The notes beneath the pieces were generated by a model that saw only the letters and a program-made list of their open reading frames with translations, did no database searches and was not told where the DNA came from. A stretch of DNA of 64,000 nt, taken from contig JAPYMA010000790.1 of assembly GCA_035041965.1 (NCBI GenBank), positions 1 through 64,000 of the forward strand. The letters run 5' to 3'. A program made the translations under genes and the position numbers. This stretch comes from Anisakis pegreffii (Eukaryota > Nematoda > Chromadorea > Rhabditida > Anisakidae). The number at the start of each line of letters is the position of its first letter. The first letter of the stretch is position 1. Shown here piece after piece: positions 44,099 to 57,400 of the stretch.

Positions 44099-47000
44099 AT
44101 GGCTCCTTTATCTGTGATATTGATATTGGTATTATTCTCTATTGGTTCATATTCGTGTTGGAATCTAATCTATTGGAAGGATATCAATAAAGATGATAGT
44201 AAGAGACGTGAGAGTAATAAACAAATGGTTATCAGCACTTGGTCAGCGAAAGCCTTCCAACTAGCTACAGCCAGGGGTTTGTGTTCTACTGCTATTCATA
44301 TAATCCACTCGAGTTAATGATAAATCATTCCCTCTAAGTTTATTTACCGTAACAACATAAATGAGTGGTCACACGATATTGCATCAGATGGCAAGAACTC
44401 TCCAAAGTATGGGTCATTAGCTGTGGTAGAAGGAAATCGAAATAAATTTTAGTGTGTAAAGATAGATTTCTCAAGAATCGTGAAGGAAATTATTAATAAA
44501 AGTTATGGGAAAATTCAAAATTTTGCAGAAATTCTAGAAGGAAAATTTTATAAAATTTTCAGAGAAAAAAGATTGCATAGCAATCCTGAAAGAAAGGTTT
44601 TGATGCAACTATTCCATGAGATTCCTAAAAGAAAGACTTCTATGGAATCCTAGAAGAAATATTTCTAAAATTTCCGATATTTTTTTAGTTTCAAAAGATC
44701 TTGACTTCTGATAATCCTTCGAGTGAGGGTTAGAACGTAAACCAGTTCTAAAATAAATGCTGTTTACGAATTCTGGAAGAACAGGCTTTCACAAAAGCCA
44801 CCGAAAAATATCTCATGAAGCTATGATTATTCCTTGATGTGTTGTAAGCAAAACAATGCAAAATCCCTCGGGTAATCGTATCATTCCATCCATATGAACA
44901 ACTATCGTTGTACTAGTAATGATGTAATATAGTTTGTATTATATATTAAATTTTTACACCAGATCCTACCTAGCCAATGAATCTCAGTTATTGAGAATTC
45001 AGTTTCAATGTGTAACTAAATTCTAATATTTTGTTTGATAGCATGGAAAACGTTGAAAGAAACCGATAATCGCATTGAAGCACTGTTAGATGGTTTGAGT
45101 GAATGTGAACAACTGCAGTGTGATGGTACTGTCGGATACGGTGGATCACCAGATGACACGGGCGAAACGCGTCTTGATGCTTTGATTTTTGATGGGTATT
45201 TTATTCTGTTGCCTTTCGCATTACATTGCTTTTGTAATTGACTATCGGAATGTCTTTTTTTGAGAAAGAGAAAGGAGATCAAGGATATTCTATCATCGAG
45301 AGTATTGATTATTTAGTGAATTGTAGACCTGGACATACAATGGGTGCTGTTGGATCGCTGCGTCGAATTCGATCAGCAGCCCGAGTAGCATATGCAGTTA
45401 TGAAATACTCAAAACATTCATTTCTAGTCGGAGAAGCTGGTTAGTTGAATGATAATAATGACAGCAATATTTATATCAACAAGTCTTGAATTCCATTCAT
45501 AAGACGTTGTTTTCTAAATGTTTGAATCAGTAATGAGTGACTGGTGGTCAACTGAATTGCTCTCTTAGTGCTGAATGTTCGTGCTCACTGCTCACGAGCC
45601 TAAACAGCTTTGCAGTTGCTCATTCGCTGCTCACGAGCAAGATTGGATCGAAACTGATGTGTAGAATGATCAAATGAGCAACTCAGCGACTCTTTTCTTC
45701 AATGTTCTGTTCTTTACCCAGCTATAAGCTTGTATTTTGGTATATAATAAGAGTAATAATGATGAGAATAATAACTGCTGGCAGCATCATCATAAGCACC
45801 CCATTGCTCAACTGAGTTGCCGTTGCTCAGCTTACTGTTTGTGCTCGTGAAGATTTACGAGTGACCCATTTCTGACCTCATCCTGAACTATCCATGTTTT
45901 TTCCGTCCAATTAAATGATGAAGGCAGTTAGAATCCATCACATGTGAAAAATTTTCAGCCACAGAATTTGCTCTAGAGATGGGTTTCAAAGAGGAATCAC
46001 TTTCAACCAATCACTCACTGTTTCTGCATGAAAACTGGATAGCTAATAAATGTCAACCGAATTTTCGGAAAGTTCGCTCTTTTAATTCTTCTGCACGTCT
46101 AAACGATAGATAATAATATTGATTGGGTTCCTTCCCTAAGCGACAGCATGTGCATCGTCACTATGCAAAGATTAATTTTGAAAAAAGTTTGTAAGTGATG
46201 CGAACGTTGAAATAGATATTGGTCTCAATTAGTTCATTAATATAAAGTTTTATGCGAAAACATTCAGGTATGTAATATTTCGCGTACGTATATTTATTAT
46301 GTCATTTAGGCGTAAATTTTTATGTCACTTAGAATAGAATATTCACGCAAAATGCTGAACAGTTTAGAACGTGTTACCGAATCCACTTACAAGCTGTGGG
46401 CCATATAAACCAAACGAAGAGTGCTCTGATTATGATGAAGTCTCTGAAAGAGTAGGTTTTTTAGATGAAGCATATTTGAATCATTGTATATTTTTTAGTT
46501 GTTCTGTTGTTCATTCATTTGGGTATGTGTATAAATTTTATCTCCAGTGAATTTGCATTAGTGAGTTCGTTTACCTGTTGAACGACCTGTCGCGTAGTTC
46601 ATTTGTTGGACCTTAAGTGAGCGATTGATTTTGTTTTATGAAGGAATTATAATCAAGATAGAACTAATAGTGAAACGTTGAGGTTGTTCAACTAAGTCAT
46701 GATACAATTGGTATGATTGTCGTTGACAGTGACATGAATATTTCTGCTGGAACGTCAACCAATGGTGCTATACACAAAATTGCTGGGTTACTATTCAATT
46801 GATCGTTCATTCTTTTCATTGTTGCAGATTTTGAGTTGCCTCAACTGAATATTCATTGTGAGGAAGTTATCATTCCATTTGTATTAGTAATAATGCGAGT
46901 GAGAAATCAGCATGTCAACTCGTAATAACAAAACGTTGTTAAAACAACAGTGTTGTTGTTATGAAACGACAATATGAAATATCAAATAAAAGTTTTGCAG

Positions 47001-47444
47001 TCGTATTGGTGATTCACCGATTCCTGGTGCAGGTGCTTATGTGGATAATGAGATTGGAGCAGCAGCCGCAACAGGCGATGGCGACATTTTAATGCGATTT
47101 CTTCCATCGTAGTTTTAATAGTTTTTAATAAGAATGCTCCATAATCATGCCCTTATAATATTGATAATAATTTCGATAACAACGTAAATAATGATAAAGT
47201 TCATGTTCTGTTCAGTTATCAAGCCGTGGAGGGAATGCGTGGTGGGCTGGATGTGAAGAAATCAGTTGAGATGTCGATTACGCGCATTACGCGGATATAT
47301 CCGAACTTTTCGGGTGCAGTGATTGCAGTTGATAAAAATGGTAATCATTCGGCGGCATGTCATGGAATGTCCTCGTTTGGCTACTCGATTTGTGATGATT
47401 CACAGTCAGATCATGCTCGTGTCATTTTTATCGATTGTATTTGA
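44099..47444 (+). CDS. AGA: Aspartylglucosaminidase (N4-(beta-N-acetylglucosaminyl)-L-asparaginase)
   Basis: Eight exons, 44099-44276, 45042-45195, 45327-45439, 45959-46071, 46368-46451, 46683-46786, 47001-47108 and 47216-47444, give 360 aa (human 346). A signal peptide (~1-19) is followed by the Ntn-hydrolase fold. Conserved blocks are '[20 protein letters not shown]', '[16 protein letters not shown]', 'SCGPYKP', the autocleavage site 'HDTIGM' with nucleophile Thr222, 'AGTSTNG', '[16 protein letters not shown]', '[20 protein letters not shown]' and the C-terminal 'DCI' shared with the human enzyme. The precursor cuts itself before Thr222, and the mature enzyme cleaves the GlcNAc-Asn bond during lysosomal glycoprotein breakdown. 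All active-site blocks look intact. Exon 6 begins at 46683 to keep phase, which places a short hydrophilic linker before the autocleavage site. Confidence 0.95.
45560..45870. repeat. TGCTCACGAGC-type repeats in AGA intron 3
   Basis: GTGCTCACTGCTCACGAGC, GCTGCTCACGAGCAAG, ATGAGCAACTCAGC and, further on, TTGCTCAACTGAGTTGC and GTGCTCGTGAAG recur in both orientations. This gives a loose inverted structure about 300 bp across, perhaps an old MITE. Confidence 0.4.
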
Positions 47445-48859
47445 TGCGTATTTTTGTTCGTTCTCTATTTTGATTCTCGATCTACCAACCGCAGTCATTG
47501 CGAGTGGAACTGAAAATGACTGATATTTGATGTTTTGTGTGCCGGAGACATTGATGCTGAGCAGAATTTGGCTTTACAGTCTGTTGACCTGTTCCCCAAC
47601 GACAATCCTGATTTGCCATCGAGAGAACGAATTTAGCGTCATGGTCGTCTATTTATTCATTTGATTAATACCATTTCTTTATCTCAGCTATTGTTATCTC
47701 TTATTGATTAACGTCTAACAAAATATTCTGATGTTTCACGAAATGTTTGTATTTTCGCTGCATAATAACTATTCTTTGGTATTTTTGTTCATCACAAATT
47801 GATAAATGAATTTCATTTACATGAACAGTCGGATTTCATTCGTGATTCCTATGGCACTTTTGTTGTGCAGGCGCGTAATTGAATCGTCACGAATGAAAAA
47901 AAACGATAACCATTATAACAGAGATTGAAATCAACAGAATGAACAGGTATGTCGTCAAAGTCGTGAATCATAATAACTATGGAGCTGTCAGTCTAGTAGC
48001 CCCGAATTATCTCCTTATGAGAACAGTTGCTCTAAAACAACAGTTATCAAGCTCTCACGCTGCAGTCCCTCATTTGGCCGTGTGGCAGACAGCCATTTCC
48101 CCTCTCCTTTGATAATCTATACTTCTCAGCTACAAATCAAAAAAAAACAGCGAATTCAGTCATTGATCAAGTTCTCTGTCAAGAATTCGTCGTTGGTAAG
48201 AATGAAATCAATTTCTTGTGCTCAGATATGCAGTTATAAAGAAATTATCCTATCGTTGTGGAAAATATGAAGAAAAATTAATCAGCCATGATCGACCTCA
48301 GATTTCTTCGCAAGGTAAAATCTGTATTTCTTTCGCCCCCCCCTTCCCCCCTCACCCACATGGGGTTGTCCGAAGTTGTCAATCTAGTCAGTCTCACTTC
48401 CTCGTTACGGTTGCCTGTACTTGGTTTTACGTTGAGTGCGGCTTTTTCTGAACGCTTCCATAGTAAGATGAACATTGTTTTGACAGTATTCTAAATTACA
48501 ATTGTGCACCATCAAAACAAAGTATACTGACTTTGATGATGGTATCATGCATGAAAAATTCATTTATTCATGCATTAAATAACTTATTTAAAGCTTGCAT
48601 TCGTGCGCATAGCAAACCAATTGCTCGAAACCATTCTAAATGGGCAACGGTAACACTCGTAATTCAACGAGTTTGCGTAGAACCTCAGTATTTCCAATTA
48701 ATCGAAAGCAATTACTATTTACCTCAGCCACCATCAACGTCATCTACCATGACTTTCCGGATACACAGCATATGTTCTTTCTCACACCACGATTATTTAC
48801 AGGAAGACCACGAAAGAACATCACCGCCAACCTCTCCTTCCCCTTTGCTAAGGTGCACC
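47445..48859. other. AGA 3' flank, no gene seen
   Basis: No coding block is recognised. A C-rich run (~48336-48360) is unusual for this window but has no clear role. Confidence 0.45.
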
Positions 48860-49370
48860 GTTTCAATCGCTCGCAAGAGCAATACTTTTCCATGATGAGG
48901 ATTCATTTTAAGTTACAATTTCGAAACCAAGACGTTTTTTATTCTGGAAATTTGCTGGTTTGTAGAGAATTGAATTCTCTTTCCAATGGACTATTTGGTA
49001 CTGACTAATGGAACTTCCGTTTCGACACTTTTTCCACTTCAATCGCTCCCTTAGGCATTATCTTTCATAATGAAGATTCATTTCAGGTTACAATTTCAAA
49101 AACTGCATGATGAATTTTCCTGAAACATTCTCAGTTTGGTGAGAATTGAATTTGGAATCAGTCACGAAATTTGAGCCACGACAATTTCACCTTGTTAGCT
49201 TTCACGGCTACATTCATTCTGTTCATTTTATGCACACCTCGAAAGCGTTTTCCTCTCGTTCTCTCACCCTGCGCATACGAAAGTGCATTTTGGCTTCTTT
49301 TGCCCCAACTCTTCCGCTTACACACGCATATGGCGAAATGCGTACCCACCTTTCGAAAACCGAACTAACG
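48860..49370. repeat. Second copy of the 21-23 kb dispersed repeat
   Basis: 48860-49030 matches the complement of the 182-bp unit at 21542-21722, including TTACAATTTCGAAA, GTAGAGAATTGAATTCTCTT and CGACACTTTTT. 49035-49170 matches the partial unit at 22548-22680, and 49195-49340 matches its tail (TTTCACGGCTACATTCATTC, AAAGCGTTTTCCTCTC). The OTU-like segment is absent here. Confidence 0.75.
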
Positions 49371-49906
49371 AAACTGACCCGCGATAGGTAAAACCTCAAT
49401 AAGTAAATGAACCCCCTAGGAATGGGAAGTGGAATCACCTACTTGTCGCGCTGCTAAAATCTTGTAATTAATCCCTTTCCATCTATCTAGTGTTTCGAAG
49501 CTCAGTGATTTCATTTTTATTTTTGCAATACTATTTTTAGCGGTGATCGTATAATTGTGACTTCAAAGGAGCATTTCTGTTTCTGATATGACGGCCAGGA
49601 ATTCTACTCACAAGTTTCGGAATTAAACTTCGTATTTCGCTCGACCTCAGGTTGAGTTTCAAGCGAAAATTAAACCAGAGCTAATGCCTGAATCCGATCC
49701 TGGGCTTAAATATAGATCGAAGTCATCGGTGAAGGTGTTTTTCCACAGCCACGTTAACTAGAAAATTATCAGTTCAACTATCTGTTCAGTGAATTGGGAT
49801 TTAGTTGTTATCATTGACGCTCCGAGTGAATCTTGTTTTTTTTTTGCACACGTGATCAATATCAATTTTAAGGGACGCATATATCGTGAAGTCGTTTCCT
49901 CGCAAG

Positions 49907-52359
49907 ATGGTTTGTATAATTTTTGTTTCCTATTATTCAAGCTTTATTTTGGAATCGTATTTTTTCATATTTGCCATCTCTAGTGGTCGCCTAAATAATA
50001 ATAATAATAATTTAAAGCCTAAAACGAAAAGGAAATGGATCGATAACAAGAACGCAGAAACATTTCGATTGGTTCATCGTAGTCAAAAAGATCCACTGAT
50101 TGCTGATGACACTGTTGGTGAACGTGTTCTGCAGCCCATTCAGAAGAAGGTTCTTTCTTAATCCACAAGGATTTTAACGACTTTCGAAAATTTTATTCCT
50201 TACAAGTGTCTTATATACCTTTAATGTTAGTGCATTTAATCTGAATGAATATGCATAATGGAAACTGTGTAAGAAAATTCTCCCTCATTTGTAATTTATA
50301 GTTTTTTCTTTCAGAATGTGGAAGAGCATATCAAATATGGTATTTATTACGATGATGATTACAATTATTTGCAGCATTTACGAGGTGTTAACGAAGTAAT
50401 GAATGTATTATTTCTTCATTTATTGTATAAGAAAACATGTGTAATTTAACGGTTTAACTTAGGATAATTAGTAATAACTGCATATTAAAGTTATTTGTTG
50501 TTTAGGTGGTTCAGTGTGAAGCAGTAGAAAGAACAATCATTAGAGCACCAAAAGGAAAAGCCAATCTACCGAGTACACTTTTCGAAACCAGTGGCATCGA
50601 GTTGAATGTTGGTCTTTTAAATCAGCAGACTTCAAGAGCAGGTCTGTGATGATAATACCAATCATTATTCACATAAATATTTTGTCGTATCTTCACATGA
50701 GAATATTCGTAATATTTCTTTGTTTATCGTTCTTGGTTATTGTTGTTGAGAGTAATTATTTAGTGAAGTCGATACTAATAATAACAAATGAGATTGTTTA
50801 AGAATGATGTTGTATTCTGTGTATATTTAAGATGCAATACCAGATCTGGATGAAGATATTATTGAAGCGTTAGAAGGAAGAATCGATGATGATATGGATG
50901 AATTAGAAGATGATTTTGTGCTGAGAGCAAATTGTGGTGAATTACCATCCAACCATCCGCCGCAACCTATCAAAGCAACTGCTTTTCAGAATGATCAGTC
51001 TGATCATGATACGAATAGTGATGGTGAAATAGGGTCTGAATCTAATGCACAAGGTCTTTCAGTTTGTTTCCATTCTTTTACCTTTAGTAATTATATGTAT
51101 ATTTGTAAATTCAATTATTAATACATTTATATAAATATGCGATTGTGCAGGAGAGGAAAGTGGAGATAGTGGAGAGGATGATGTGGCTTTATCGGGCCAT
51201 ATGGCATCTGCAAGAATAATTGACAAAAAATTCGAGCGTTTGTATGAGGAAGGGGAATCCAGCGATGATGAGGTGGGTAATGAACAACTATTACGCTTAT
51301 TTTACAATAGGTTCGGTCAAGGTTCTGAAAACGTAAATGATATTGATAATTATATTATGGTTGTTACAGTAATATCAGTTTAAAAACGAAACAGCACCAG
51401 TTCATTAATATATAGTGCTGAAATGTGCAAGGGAAAAGTAGATATTATAAATTACAGGAAGAAATGGAACAAAATTTGTTGGAACCAGATTCATACCGTA
51501 TGAAAGAATTAGTTGACGAATGTAAAAACAACAAAACGGATCTTGTATTGGTTGGTTTTTCACTAAGTCATTCCCAAATTAATCTATTCTCATTTGATTG
51601 TTGATCGTTTATTCATTCATTTACTTAATTTTTCAACTAAAAATTCCATTCGTTCTCAAGGAAAATGATGAAATAGCAAAACGTTATGCGGTTGTGAACG
51701 AAATGAATGATGAGAGTGATAACAGCGAGAAATTCGACAAAATTTCCATTGAACGTCCATGTGAAAAGAAAGCGAGATGGGATTGTGAGACGGTTCTATC
51801 ATCATATTCCAACATTTACAATCATCCAACAGTAATTCAAGAATGTACATCAAAACCGAAGCGCCGTCTCAAACAACGGCGTAATCCATCTTTATCCGAA
51901 GTCACCAATGATCCGCATACTCAGCAGTCAAGCCAAGTTTGATGTTTTTCGTTTTTTTTCTTAATTTCAAATTCTTTATTTTCCATTAATACATTTGTAG
52001 ATGATGTTGATCATCGTTTGGTTTAATGATTATCAGAGGATTACTTGCAGTTATCGGAAGCAATGGACTGTTGTGAGTCTTCAGAAGCACCATCGTCTAT
52101 TTGCAAGGGTGCATTTGCAAAAGAAGGCTTAGTATTAGCAGCATCCTCGTCAGTGTTGACAACTTCTCGTAGACCTGTAGACGAGAGTGCAGATGCGAAA
52201 CGTGAACGTAAAAGAGCTGTTAAAGAGGCGAGAGCTGAGCGCCGTGCCGAAAAGAAGGCAAATAAACTAGCTTTTGCAGAAGAGGCGCGTCGAAGAAGTC
52301 AAGCGTCGATCAATAGTGGTGGTGGTGGTAAGAAAATTAAATGCGTTCCCATAGCGTAA
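49907..52359 (+). CDS. LTV1: LTV1 homolog, 40S ribosomal subunit biogenesis factor
   Basis: Exons are ~49907-50149, 50315-50395, 50506-50641, 50832-51053, 51151-51272, 51458-51550, 51661-51936 and 52039-52359. Conserved LTV1 blocks are 'FRLVHRSQKDPLIADD', 'YGIYYDDDYNYLQHLR', 'DLDEDIIEALEGRIDDD' then 'LEDDFVLRA', 'DKKFERLYEE', 'RWDCETVLSSYSNIYNHP' and the basic 'AERRAEKKANKLAF' near the C-terminus. Acidic stretches (Asp/Glu/Ser) lie in the middle. From the first conserved residue the protein is ~470 aa, like human LTV1 (475). LTV1 rides on the pre-40S head with Enp1 and Rps3, and its phosphorylation by CK1 releases it. The start is unresolved: the only in-frame ATG (49907) would add a hydrophobic stretch foreign to the family, so a short upstream first exon is likely. 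Confidence 0.88.
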
Positions 52360-54407
52360 AGAATCTGATTTTCATTTTTTGGTTGTTATTTGCTGTTGAA
52401 TGACTCGGTAGGTAATGCCTGTCTAGTATAAAAGCGATTATACCGATATTGCCAAATTATACGTTCATTTCACAAAGTGTCATTGGTAGTACTAATTTGG
52501 TGCAGTTTGGTCAGTCACATAGATCTTAATTAATATTTTTTAAATTGATTGTTCATCATTGTCGGAGTACGCGTTGATCAGGTAAAAGTGCACTTGGCTT
52601 AATGATGTTGTAATTTTTTGTCTATTCGCGTACTTTGTTAAATTACTGATCATTGCGATAAATGCAGATGAATATTGGTGTGGTCATTGCTTACCCCTGT
52701 TTTGTTGTTTTTGTTGAGCAGATTTTTATGTGATTTGAACGGTTTATATGAGAAGAATTTGTTCTTTTTTAATAAAGTTGTTCCTAATAAAACTGATATA
52801 TCATCTTGGTTAAGGTTTATCATGTCATTACTGCATGGTAGATTTATTTGTTCATTTTGCTTTAATTTCAAATCTTATTGCCTTGTTTATGGACTCTTTC
52901 TTGGTTCTTTGCATTTTTCGTTAAGTTCGTTCAGTTTTTCCATTCATTTTGTTTTCCCATGCAGCATTGCAAAAATTTATCTCATTCACGTTTGTTTTAA
53001 TTCATTGATCGATTAAAATTGTCTCCTTGATCCAGCTGATTTTGCCTTTGACTTGTGAATCGTAACTCGATAAGCTGGAAGAGAGTGGTTTTCTGGGTGA
53101 ATATAGGTAAGCTTGGAAGGGTGTACGTAAGCAGTCGTTTTGGTAGACAAGAAATTGTGAGGAGATTGCTGCGAGGATCTGTATTTGTTGAATAAACAAA
53201 CTGGATGTGAAGTTCATTTGTGCATCCGAATGTTTGTTCAACTCATTTGTTCTGCCCACTGCTTCACGATAAAAATTTCCTTTCACCTTCACACAGTGTC
53301 ACAGAACAGTTTCTTTCCCATCCGCTTACTATTTATCATTCGACATGAAGAGACTATTTTAGTTTCAAAGTGTAGTCATGTACTATCGACCATCTGAATG
53401 AGATTATTTGAAATTTCAAATTGCGACATAAAAACCTGTTTGTGATCATTATATGTTATTGTTGCATTCGTTATTTATCTCTATCATTATCATAATTTAT
53501 TTTTAATTGGTTATTTGAAACTTCTATCAGCTTGCGGTTAATGCACGATTAATCTATGCGGAACCGAAATTACTGCAAATGCTATTTGAATTTTTAGTGA
53601 TAGCGAAAATAAGAAACCTAATATCGAACAGATTTGTTCAGTTATTGAATGGAATTATGGGAGTGTAAACACTGAAAAAAATTGAATATACTCCGAAATG
53701 ATTGGTTATCAATCGATTCAGAAGAACTGATTCAAATATTACTGTTGCATAAGACAGTGCATTGAATTGTAACGCATCGTATTTTGTTGTTAAGCCCTTC
53801 TAGGTGATCTTATAATTACTACATATCAGCTACGGTAAGCATTAACGTGTGATGAAGTGTTTAATGAACAACTTTTGGAAGTAGATTCCGTAGGAATAAT
53901 ATTTGCGCACAAATAATATGAAATGTTTCCGATTGTTAGGCTTTCTTATCTTCTTCATCTGTTGGTGACGTTTCCTTCAAAATAAATTAAGTAATTAGTT
54001 GTGTTTCAAACTAAAAACTGATATTATTATACTGTTTTTTATTTCATTTTTCGTTGTTTCCCCGACCTCGCACACACATACCACCTTTGTTTGTTTTTTT
54101 ACCGCTTGTTTGTATACTTAAAAAAAGAGAACAAATACAACCGCTTGTTTGTATTTGTTCTCTTTTTTTTCTTTACGTTATCTCGCAACATTTTTCTTTT
54201 GAGTTTTCTCCTTTTTTACTTATTTTTAGCTGTGCTTATGTGTGTAAGTTAGTGCATTGCTGACACTTCACAATACACGCTTGCTAGATGCCACTTCCCA
54301 GTGAAACGTGAAAAAGTTACAGGTATTTCGTAGGTGTGCAAAGGGTATTTGTGTGTTGATGTATGGTTTGCATACTTTATATATGTTTTGATGCAAAATC
54401 TTTATCA
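52360..54407. other. Intergenic between LTV1 and carboxypeptidase genes
   Basis: AT-rich sequence with no recognisable gene. 54108-54170 contains an inverted repeat, CCGCTTGTTTGTATAC... and AAAAAAGAGAACAAATACAA mirrored by TTTGTATTTGTTCTCTTTTT, which would form a hairpin. Confidence 0.45.
54115..54172. repeat. Short hairpin upstream of carboxypeptidase gene
   Basis: AAAAAAGAGAACAAATACAA (~54120-54139) is followed closely by its complement, TTGTATTTGTTCTCTTTTTT (~54150-54169). This gives a 20-bp perfect stem with a loop of about 10 nt containing CCGCTTGTTTG. Confidence 0.8.
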
Positions 54408-57400
54408 ATGAATGTTTTGTTAAAATTATCGTTGTTGTTATCGATAACAACGCTTCATCAAATCACCCATGCAATCAATTGGGATAGTGAAATAGTTGCA
54501 ACATCGAAAGAATTGGAACTGGCAAGTCATGATGCCTTATCAAAGTATTTCAATGGTCATTTGAATGATGAGAATATATTTCGTTCACGTCAAAGTATGC
54601 AGAAATTGGTTGGCGATTTTGTGGACGTCGATAATTCCAGGTGATTTATCAGTTTAAGCGCAATGTATTTGTTCTTCGAGAGTGTATGCTTCATCTACGA
54701 TTCATAACACACAAGAATAGTGCTCATTTCGAAGCATTCCAGCATGGTGAACCACAATTATGATAATATGACTGCATGGCTGAAAGAATATGCGACGAAA
54801 TATCCGAATATAACGTATCTCTATTCGATTGGTCAAAGTCTGGAGGGTCGAGAGTTATGGATTATGGTGATTTCGAAGTACCCACAAGCACATCAACTTG
54901 GAATACCCGAATTTAAGTATGTTGGCAACATGCATGGCAATGAGGTATTATTATTTTAATATTATTATTATCTTTATGGAACAAACATGACACATATGAT
55001 CACTGATTCGTTATTTCCTTTCGAGGTTGTTGGACGTGAGGCGTTGTTGTATTTGATAGCGATTCTCTGTGAGAATTATGGTAAAAATGATTATATGACA
55101 AAAATGGTTGATACGACACGCATACACATAATGCCGTCAATGAATCCGGATGGTTATGAACGCGGATATATTGGTGATCGTACTGGATATAAAGTTAGTT
55201 TGTTTGATGCTTCCATTGATTTTATGCATCTCCTTCTTTATCGGTTTTCTTTTTGATACAGGGTCGTGGTAATGCACACGATGTTGACTTGAATCGTAAT
55301 TTTCCACCTCGATTCCCGGGACATCGTGAGAACACAGGTGGCTTTGGTCCAGAGAAGGAAACTGTTCTGATGATGAAATGGTTCATTTATCTCCCATTTG
55401 TATTGTCAGCAAATCTACACGGAGGTTCATTACATAATCACTTCGGATATTCTTTTTATCAATCCACTATTAAACATTTTTATTATGCGTAATGTTTCTG
55501 AAGCACTGCTGCGAAACGGATGCGCTTTTTTACCGAATTCATGTCGTTTAGCTGTGGATTATAGTTGTGAATTATCGAAGGTTTTTATTTAAATAATTGA
55601 TAATCATATAATGATATTATTCTCGACATGTAATACTAATTATTATCATTAAATTGGTGTCTTCGATGTTTAGGCTCACTTGTTGCTAACTATCCGTATG
55701 ATGATTCATTGACTGGCCAGGATGGAATTTATACAGCATCTGCGGACGATCGTTTATTTGTTGCATTATCTTATACATATGCTCGTGCACATGAAAATAT
55801 GTGGAAAACTGGTCGAAGGTGTTTCATTATCTTAATGATGTCATTATTATTAATTTTTGTATGTTTCTGACTGGTTCAGATTGAAAAGTTTCGATGTGAT
55901 GGACTTCGGAATATAGGCATTCATTGAAATGCGTTGTTGATAAAATGGGTGAACGTAACCAAACTTGAAGCTCTTTTTGTATAAGACCATATAGTAAGTG
56001 AGCATAATAAGTACAATATAGTAAGTGATAATTTAATAAGAATAATATTAGAATTGCGATTCAATCAGTTGAATACTGACAGATGTGGTTTGAACGTGAA
56101 TGGTGATTCGTTCTTGAATGGTATTACGAACGGTGCTGGCTGGTATCACTTAGCTGGTGGCATGCAAGATTGGCAATATTCGCATACTAACTGTATGGAA
56201 ATTACCATCGAGATGGGTTGCTTCAAATTTCCATATAATGTAATGTTACCGAAATTGTGGAGCGAACATAAATACTCACTGTTAGCCTTCATGGAGTTTG
56301 TTCATAGAGGTATTATTGTTATTTTATTACTGTTATCATTTATCACTATCAACACCATTATCATTGAGGAAGTTGAGTAGATATGGTCGTCGTAATCGAT
56401 ATTTGGATTAATTGGAGAAATACTTTTCAAATGTTTTCAGGGCTGAAAGGATTTGTTTTCAATTCGGATGCTGAAGCGGTAGGCGGTGCTGTTTTATCGG
56501 TGAACGAAGGTAAAAACATTACTACCACTCGGGATGGAGAATTTTGGCGTATTCTTCTACCTGGAAAATACAAGGTGCTTGTTTTAATTGCTGCTAACAT
56601 TTCAGAGGTGTGATGTATTGGTGAGAATGTTAACAGTTTACTAATGATATTTTTATTTTAGATGGTTATATTGCATAGAGATTATGAAACGAAAACACTC
56701 GATATTGAAGTAGAAAGTGGTATCGCAAAACAAGTCAATATCACTTTAGCTGATAAAGTTTGTAAGCCAAGTATGTCAATTTCCATTCTTTAAAACAAAT
56801 ATTTTCAAATTATCGGTTCATTTATTCATTCATATCAATACGATCTGTATTTCTTCTTTAATAACCATCGTAAACGAAATGGACAAAAGCTGTGTGTTCT
56901 TTTTCACTTATTCTTATTAAGGTTTCCCCTGCAACTTAGGTGGAGGCCGCTGTGGGCTGTTAATATGAATTCTATCTTAACTGTTTGATCATCGTTTTTT
57001 GCATTTTTAATTTACGAAGGAGATTGACAAAGTCGATTAAAAATTTGAAAAACTAGTAACTATTGATAAAACAAGTAATGATAAAACTTACAGTCAAAGG
57101 TGATATACATATTCGTGGGTATGGTCATCGAATAAATATTGCTCTAGTCGGTGTAGACTCATTTGCTGAGCAAATCATATCATCACTCTTGAACATAACG
57201 TGTAAAAGTAATGAACTGTTCAATGAAATATTCAATAACGCTACCCTTCATATTGTAACGCTCTTCTCATCAAAACTTCATAATCAGTATTTTAAGGTAA
57301 TTGGTTTCTTCATTCATTTATCACTCATTTGCTAATTTTCATCTCAGTTGAATGTTTTTAATTTTCAGGAGCAAACATCATTAGATGCATTAATCGTGCT

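Noticed and set aside
45238..45444. Separate small gene starting [11 protein letters not shown]
   Set aside because: It is read-through of intron 2 into AGA exon 3.
55480..55590. Extra exon-like stretch ('[16 protein letters not shown]') in the carboxypeptidase gene
   Set aside because: It has a GT donor, but no clear acceptor. Exons 4 and 5 join in phase without it across the conserved [13 protein letters not shown] block.
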